Below are positions 56,101 through 62,100 of a stretch of DNA of 64,000 nt, in pieces (the stretch's first letter is position 1; every line of letters begins with the position of its first letter). The translations under genes and the position numbers were made by a program. The notes under the pieces were generated by a model. That model had not been told where the DNA came from and did no database searches. It worked only from the letters and a program-made list of their open reading frames with translations. This stretch comes from Schistosoma mansoni (Eukaryota > Platyhelminthes > Trematoda > Strigeidida > Schistosomatidae), in assembly GCF_000237925.1 (NCBI RefSeq), contig NC_031496.1, positions 19,397,154-19,461,153 of the forward strand, read 5' to 3'.

Positions 56101-59100
56101 ATTTTCGGTTGGTTGCATATCTTGCTTGATTACGTTTAAACTTAGTTGAACAAATAACTTTATTCATAGGGGATGTAAATACTTTTAGAAACTTCTCATA
56201 ACCGAAATGACAACAAATGATTCAATATATTAAATACTTATCACTTCCCAAAAATATTAGACGAAATGGTTGACAAATATATTATTTTTTTATCATTAAG
56301 CTTTTTTTAAGCTTCGATTCCTAAAATGAAAATGAACATTACGTTTGAAAGTTTTAAAGAGATTTCGAAGGTAACCATATCATCTGGAGGTCCTGGAAGA
56401 GCATACTTAGGTGTCGAACTTCAATGAAACATCCATTTAGTGCTGAATGGTTGTTCAAAGTTAGCTAGGCTTTGTTATTCCTAAATCTTGACCGTTACAG
56501 ATCTAGCATAAAGGAGGGATTGATGTTAGAAATTTTTAGGAAAACTGAAGTAACTTTAAATGTTCAAGATAATGATAAACATTTATGATTTCTTTGAGTT
56601 TGAATAGTAGAAAACCACTGTTGATCAATAAATTATTGCGAAATATGATCTTCGTTGTAAGATCTTCTAATCATTAAAAGATACTAGGTTGAATGTAAGT
56701 GATAACACTCTTCCTTTAAATCATTGGTGCATTTGGTGCATTTCATTCTGGAAAAAAAATATATTATCAATTAAAGGTGAGACAAAGATTTTTATTTTCC
56801 TTCCATTTATTTGCTAGACATGTATGAGTTGTTGTATGTACTTGATACCATCAGTGAGTAAAATCTCCAAGTAAAAAAAATTAGAAAATATCTATTATAT
56901 CTTATTACAGTTGCTTATCAATGGTAGGCATCAGTTTTAAGTCTATTGTTTAGTTTAGTCTCTTTGGTTTTTGTTAACAGCCAAAAGAAACGCTCATTAA
57001 GGATATGTTATCCTGATTAAACTTTTCCACACTTATTAAAATATCTACAATTTGGTTCTGATACAGAGTTAATTTGTAAGAAAATTATTAAACGTGTGAA
57101 ATTACGTTTTTTAATTTTATTATGTAAAATCAATGGGTTATTCATTTTGCTCCAATCCTACTACACCTTAAAAACTTACATTGTATAATAATAGATAACT
57201 TTATAAAAATAAAATAAACTGATGGTTCTGGGACTTGTAGTGTACTTTTTGCTGAAATCTTACTGTTTGTAATCCTTAGGTAAGGTTTTAGGTTTATGAA
57301 AGAATTAATTCACTGTTAAAAATATCTTGATTAATTGTTTTTGTAGAACTCCCTGACTAGAGATTTTGTATTCACTGTTTTAGCGGTCTTTATAACTATC
57401 TGTTCATCATTTACCTAAAACTGTGAGCAAATTTTATTACTAGTGAACGCCCGTATTTATAAGCTACATAATGGATCATATGCTGGATAATACAGTACCA
57501 AGTGTACTTTATTTCGGTAATAAATAAATAAACTCTTCGTGCTAGAAATTTAGTTCTTCACTACCATCTGGAAAAGATATTGTACTATTCAAATTTTTTG
57601 AAGCTTCAATGGTTTTAACAAAGCCATATACATGATTTACTTTCATTTATATCCTCAACCATATTATTTCTTTCATTTGTAAAACTTGTATTACTCACCG
57701 TTAGCTGGAATTTCGAACTTCGCTTTATGTAAGATGTCTCATCTACTATTAAACAGTTATATTGGGAGTTAACTGAATCGATATACATTAAATACAACGA
57801 AGTTGCCAACTGATCATTTGTCACTTACATCTAGGATCAGCTTAACAAATAAAGAATCAACAACCTCTAAACTCATTTCAATAAGAATAAAGTCTTGATA
57901 TTTGTCAAGTTATAACCAAACCATATACTAAATTCAACATTATTAAACATATCGTTAAATAAAACTAACTGTATGGAGTTTTTTCACTTATTTAATTTTG
58001 TCAAGGTCACTAAAAGAGTTAAAATTGGGATTCTGTATTCCTATAGTAACTATTTTATGATAATCACTGATGATAGATAAGGATACATGAATTCTAGAAG
58101 TGAAATATTCGTTCGCTCTGTACATCATCTGGTTTATCATCTAAATCAAGCCAGTTTACTAAATAACTTTTTTTCACTGTTTTTTTTGTTTTAAAATTAC
58201 CATTTACCTTCTTTTATTATCCACATTATTTATATGAAGGACAGGAATTTTGTCTGTTCAAATATCAGTTTATTTATGTATATAAGCTATATTTAACACA
58301 TTTAAACGTTTCAGTTTATAGAAATGAAAGAATTGTACTGTTAAACTGACCGACTAGAAAGATAAATGACCTACCGCCATAAATAATTCTTATGAATGAA
58401 TTTTCCGCTATTGTTAATAACGTTAGTTTACCAAAACACAGTGTGAATACTTTAAAATAATACGAAAACTCAAGCGTCCTGTTAAATATATCACATTCTA
58501 CAGTATTTGAACGTATTTTTTTCCATTAAAGTTTTACGATAGGTACAAATATACGTGCATAAATGTTGAAAGAAAAAGTTTGCCTCTGTCATCATTTGTA
58601 AAAAAGTAATATAAACAGCCATTTTATCCATGAATATGTTTTACTGGCCTTCTTCATTTACTTTGTCGGCTTTATCAGTGTAGAAAATGTTAAGTAATCT
58701 GCTTTTGATAAACAAATCTAGTTTAGTTATAGGAAAATAGAGAGATTTTCTCATAGATGGATCATTTCACTAACTGATTCAAGCACAAAGTATAATATTT
58801 GTATTGCTGTTCTCTTTTACATATCAAAAAGAAAGATAATGCCTGAGTTATAGTAAATAATGTGTGTAGGTAAACGAAATAACTTGGTTAAGATAACAAG
58901 ATTAGCAATGTATTCAATATTGAATAACATTTAAAAAGGATTACTGGATTGAAACAAATTCCTAATAAGTAAATATTCCACGATCAAATGTCATAGTTAG
59001 TTTGTTTAATTAATTTACGCAACACCATACATCAAGGTAGATTTATTTTAATTCAGAAATAATAAATTAGTTGAACTAGACGTTACACTGCCTATTTAAC

Positions 59101-62100
59101 CATTAACGATATCACTAGGTTGAGTTAACGTCCATTTGTATAGAAGTATATAAATAAATTAATTATTCTGAGCGATTCTCGTTAAGATTGGAAATATGTA
59201 TAGTAATCGTTTAATTTTTTGAGGATTTATCCACGAGAATCATATGATCTACATTTTAAAACAAAACCATAGGCACTATATTCAAGTTGTGAATACTTTA
59301 TATCTAAATAGTTATTTACTGAATATTGTCCTTGATCATTTGTTAAAATAGACATACATTTAATGTAATCTTTCAATAAATAAATATACTGTTGCTCTTA
59401 TGTAATAGAAATATGTATCTACTTAACCTGATATACAAAATACACCATCTGAACGTGGTAAAACTAGTTTGTATAAATGTACAATAAAAATGATAATATT
59501 GTAGATTTTGAAATAGAAAGTCTATGTTACTCGCCTTCTCATGGTAACAACAAAAATGATCCCATTTTTTTCACTCATTTTGATCATATCATAGTTCTCA
59601 CTTAGTACTAAATTAGCGTTCCATTTGTTGCTTAGTAATATTCTAAAGATGAAAGTTGGTTAAAAACATTACATTGATTTCATGAATTTAAATAAAGACA
59701 GAACAAATATTGATACAGAATAATATGAATTCATTATATTTCGTGGTTTCTCATCAGCTGCTTACAACCAAATATGTATTAGAGTTTTAGCATTGGGACA
59801 ATAAATAGTGTGTAACGATTGACATAATTGAATGTAAAGGATTGGAATGACAAAAGGTTATCAATGATAACTATAGATATATATATATATATGCAAGAAA
59901 AGGTCAGAGGTTATTAGGTATTAGAATCAAGGATGCATAAAAGGTAGGTAGTGTAATAGTTAGGTGGAGTTCAAAGACAGATAAGATAAAATATGTGATA
60001 ATTTTAGAGTTAATGAAGGATTAAATTCATTTAGTATTGATTGAATCTTCCCATTGATGTGTTTGGACTGCAACTGGTCAGTCTCTTATTGGAATATGTG
60101 CATACTGTGCGTATTGCCTCGAAATAGCGTTAATTCACAAGCATTATAAGCAAAGATGGATAGTGGCTAGCAGTGGAATCCAGGACGCACGCCACTTCGT
60201 CCTATTTGGGACTCGTCAGCTGGATGTGCCTACATCTCAGAGTTGATGTTCACTCTAGGACTCGAACCCAGTAGCTAACAAGACTCAGTAGCTGAGTGGA
60301 TAACGCGATGGCGTTTGAAGCGAAAGGTACTGGGTTCGAGTACCAGAGTGAACATCAACTCTGAGATACAGGTACATCCATCTGACGAGTCCCAAATATA
60401 ACGAAACGCGCATCCTGGATTCCACTGCTAGCCACTATCCATCTTTGCTTGTAATGAAGGATGGATTATTATATTTGTGATCATCATTTGTAAATAATTG
60501 ATAATTTTTGAGTTTATTTATAAATGATCATTTGTTACTTATTACCAGATCCTAATATTCTTTTTAAAAATGAAAACGAATTGAATGGAATTGCAACTCC
60601 GTTGTATTTGTTTTGTTTTTTCTTTAAATCAACTAATCCACCCTGAAATCGGGCATTTCTATGTTCATGAAATATTCACTAATGTAAATACAACATTCAT
60701 TAAGATTACAAAAGTGTTAAGTGTCAAAGGAATGTTTATTGACCTTCATTTTTTTCTTAAATTGTGAAATAACCTAATACATTCGATTTTTTTAAAATTC
60801 CGTACTGTATTTATTTTAGATTTAAATTTTGACACCGATACAAAAACAAACAAACAATAATACATGCTTGATTGCATTAAAACAATTCTTTGGTTAAATG
60901 TTAAATGGAAAAATAATTTACCAAAAAAAGTGTTTTTATTAAAAAACAACAACATAAGAATGTATAAGCAAATTCTGTCAATTTTTATGTTAGAAATGAT
61001 TTTGTTGATTTAATGGTTGTCATATATTGACAAGTTACCTATAAATGAAATATTTCCAGGTCAAATTAATTATTTTTTTCAAATATCCTTGAACTGAAAT
61101 TGAATTTGGTGAGTATTGATGATAAACATTTATTACATATAAAATTATTTACCTTAACAGAAAGCGGGTTTTGTTGAGATTGTAGTAATTTAATAGTTTA
61201 ATTAATGAGTTGATTAAATCTACACCACCATAGAAAACTTGAAATCCAACTATTAAATTGTTACAATTTCAACAAAACTCCTTTCTGATAATAATCATCA
61301 TGTGCTCATCAGTGACTGGTTTTAAAAGGTATTTCTTGGAGTTCTAGTGTGTAACCGAGTTCAACCGTGTCTATTGTGGAGCAGTCATTCACTGAAGACA
61401 ATGGTGGACGGTCACACAATATCGTAGATTGGTTGAAGTTAGACATTTGCACTATGAGATGCCGGCTCGGTTGTCTAGAGGTTGAGCATTCGCGCGCGAG
61501 ACCTAAGGTCTTAGGTTCGAATCCCGCGAGCGTGATCGTAGATGCGCTCTGCTGAAAAGTCCCATACTGGGACAAATCGGCAGTCCAGTGATTCTAGGTT
61601 TTCCATGGTGTTCTAACTTTAATTGACTCATGGATTCAACTAATAAATTATTTACTTTCGTTAGTGCTTTTCGCCTTTAGGAATATTTATATATAAATAA
61701 AAATCATGAAGCAGAAGTTTACTAATATAGTCTTAAACTTGATATTATTTATAGTTAGACATTTTTATATTCACTAGACCGAAAGATTTTATAACGAGTA
61801 ACATCAGAATTTACAACTCTTTCCTGTTACAAAATAAAGTCCAACATCCATTTCCATTGTTTTAAAGTTGGTGAAAGGTAATGAAAACTAAATCTTAAAC
61901 AGAAGGTTCGTGTTTCTGTACGGTAAATAGCTATTGCGGGAAAAAAACTTTCTAAAAGAATATATCTCATTTCAGATATTTGGATGGAAGATATTTCTGG
62001 ATAGTAATCAGAAATATGACAAACAAAATTGGATGTTTAACATGGAACCTAAATATGTCATTCGGTTTGCCATCAAGTTTTACTTACGGATGTATCATGT

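Noticed and set aside
60331-60346. tRNA gene suggested by gggttcgagt B-box sequences here and at 33190, 42541 and 61515.
   Set aside because: The same sequences recur inside H1 and H2 retroposons, and no full cloverleaf with acceptor stem was found.
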